Below are positions 62,998-64,000 of a stretch of 64,000 nucleotides of DNA, piece by piece. The stretch is taken from positions 1,054,001 through 1,118,000 of the forward strand of contig NZ_PIQF01000001.1 of NCBI RefSeq assembly GCF_003987275.1, given 5' to 3'. Source of the DNA: Idiomarina seosinensis. Lineage in GTDB: Bacteria > Pseudomonadota > Gammaproteobacteria > Enterobacterales > Alteromonadaceae. Every line of letters starts with the position of its first letter. The stretch's first letter is position 1. Position numbers and translations under genes: made by a program. Under the pieces are notes generated by a model. It had not been told where the DNA came from. It worked only from the letters and a program-made list of their open reading frames with translations, and did not search any database.

Positions 62998-64000
62998 CCA
63001 GGTTGGTTCGGACTGTTCAAGCTGAGCAGCCTCAATTTTTGGCTCGCCGGTATTGCATAGCCAGCCAACCAGCGGGTTCCATAGCCATTCGTCACCCACC
63101 TGTAGTAAAGGAGCTGATTGTCTTAACCACGACGGAACCTGAGCTTGTTTAAGCCAGTCATTAAGAGTTTTACGCCCTTTTCGCCGCGGATGAGCGAACT
63201 TACCTACAGGCTTGTTCGCGAGGATCGCTACCGGCCCCAATGACAACAACGACTGAGTAACCAATAAACATCCCCATGGCGATGGTAATTGAACGTAGCC
63301 TGGTTCATTAACTCTAACTGAGTCGCTAATCTGCAGACTTACCACCGCACTAACCCACAGCGCCATTTGATAGCAATGCACCGTATATTCCGCGCACTGA
63401 ACTTGCATCTTGGTATCTGCCCTGGCTGCGATCGCCTGCTGCCTAATCTGCTCCAGCTGTTGATAACTTGGCAAACTAACCACACCATCACTTGTGCGTT
63501 CAATCCAGCGTCTTATTAACGCTCTTTGCATAGCGTCGTCGTTATTACGTAGCGCATCAACGGGTAATCCCAACCCCAACAACCGATGTGTTATAAGTTG
63601 TTGTTTTAACTTGTCGTCGATTAATTGCTCTAGCACCTGTTGCTGTTCCGCACAAAGGTTGGCGGAACGTAACACACTGTCGCCAAACTGCGGCCAACGC
63701 TGCTCTAGTAAAGGAATAACATTGTGACGCAAAAAGTTACGCTCAATGCGAGTGTCATAATTAGTATCGTCTTCTATCCAATGCAGCTGGTGTTGCTTTG
63801 CGTATTGATAGATCTCTGTTTTACTCACCGTTAACAGTGGCCGCACAAGCCGTCGTTGCTGATGCCAACCGTGCACCTCAGCCATTGCAGAGAGTCCTTT
63901 GGGTCCACTACCCCGGTTTAATTGCAACAAAAATGTTTCAATTTGATCATTGCGATGCTGACCTAATAATATAACGGCGTCATCGTCGGATAGTTCATAA
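62980..64000 (-). CDS. tilS: tRNA(Ile)-lysidine synthase TilS, 5' end outside window
   Basis: The frame continues past the window edge, so about 340 residues of the C-terminal part are seen. LGQHRNDQIETFLLQLNRGSGPKGLSAMAEVHGW is the conserved TilS core after the PP-loop, followed by VRPLLTVSKTEIYQYAKQHQLHWIEDDTNYDTRIERNFLRHNVIPLL. The C-terminal domain ends with HPRRKGRKTLNDWLKQAQVPSWLRQSAPLL. It changes C34 of the CAU-anticodon tRNA-Ile to lysidine. In the HxxDD region the first Asp is Asn here, which may be normal variation. Confidence 0.93.
   Translation of the reverse strand, partial: YELSDDDAVILLGQHRNDQIETFLLQLNRGSGPKGLSAMAEVHGWHQQRRLVRPLLTVSKTEIYQYAKQHQLHWIEDDTNYDTRIERNFLRHNVIPLLEQRWPQFGDSVLRSANLCAEQQQVLEQLIDDKLKQQLITHRLLGLGLPVDALRNNDDAMQRALIRRWIERTSDGVVSLPSYQQLEQIRQQAIAARADTKMQVQCAEYTVHCYQMALWVSAVVSLQISDSVRVNEPGYVQLPSPWGCLLVTQSLLSLGPVAILANKPVGKFAHPRRKGRKTLNDWLKQAQVPSWLRQSAPLLQVGDEWLWNPLVGWLCNTGEPKIEAAQLEQSEPTWLSAAD

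Noticed and set aside
63931-64000. Asn for Asp in the TilS HxxDD region as an inactive enzyme
   Set aside because: The rest of the core is intact, the gene is essential in most bacteria, and I cannot tell this from normal variation.

Overview
The window looks like chromosome from a marine gammaproteobacterium of the Alteromonadales, most probably an Idiomarina-type organism. This rests on protein style (FadE, two AbgT transporters, a branched-chain keto-acid dehydrogenase operon, AstE, NirK/NirV), on a tmRNA whose tag reads (A)ANDDNYALAA, and on moderate G+C in the housekeeping genes. The genus is an inference from style, not a match to a database.

Layout. Positions 1-3574 are ordinary chromosome: the 3' end of a copper nitrite reductase gene with nirV and an SCO1-like gene, a Sir2 deacetylase overlapping a GNAT acetyltransferase, and a DUF1543 gene. 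Positions 3683-29413 are a 25.7-kb genomic island integrated into the 3' end of ssrA (tmRNA, minus strand, 29397-29755). A perfect 28-bp direct repeat of the ssrA 3' end marks both ends, a P4-type integrase lies just inside the right end, and matching TTGGAATAC arm-type sites lie inside both ends. The left part has a CP4-57-like backbone: a YfjJ/Gp2-like protein, a RadC/JAB protein, two AlpA-type regulators and two unknown genes.

Island cargo, left to right: (1) a membrane-lipid and efflux module, with outer-membrane phospholipase A diverging from a GbsR-type regulator across an 18-bp palindromic operator, an RND pump with its adaptor, a phospholipase D/ClsC-like lipoprotein, a small K+ channel and a patatin-like lipoprotein; (2) a LytTR regulator with a small membrane protein, diverging from (3) a four-gene operon of GNAT, a divergent DarT-like protein, a DarT2-type toxin and a DarG macrodomain antitoxin; (4) a small FimB-sized tyrosine recombinase; (5) an OLD-family nuclease and UvrD-type helicase pair (Gabija-like); (6) a 503-residue protein of unknown family with an apparent PD-(D/E)XK nuclease core. 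The right half is therefore a phage-defence cluster. The tandem DarT arrangement, the lipase/efflux module and the lone nuclease are the best candidates for something undescribed.

Positions 29756-64000 are ordinary chromosome: elbB, an OYE-type oxidoreductase, a GNAT/C39 fusion, purMN, a DUF3108 protein, fadE, two AbgT paralogues, a Bcr/CflA pump, a NadN-like nucleotidase, a 2OG-Fe(II) oxygenase, rnhB, an SDR, a BdlA-like soluble chemoreceptor, a VOC protein, an EamA transporter, the bkd-type E1alpha/E1beta/E2 operon, astE, a DUF599 protein, a second RND pump with adaptor, a KefB/C-type antiporter, a GGDEF protein and the 3' part of tilS. Many of these genes serve amino-acid and fatty-acid catabolism (bkd, astE, fadE, AbgT), which fits a proteolytic marine heterotroph. 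Short palindromes with a GTAG foot (REP-like) recur between genes outside the island.
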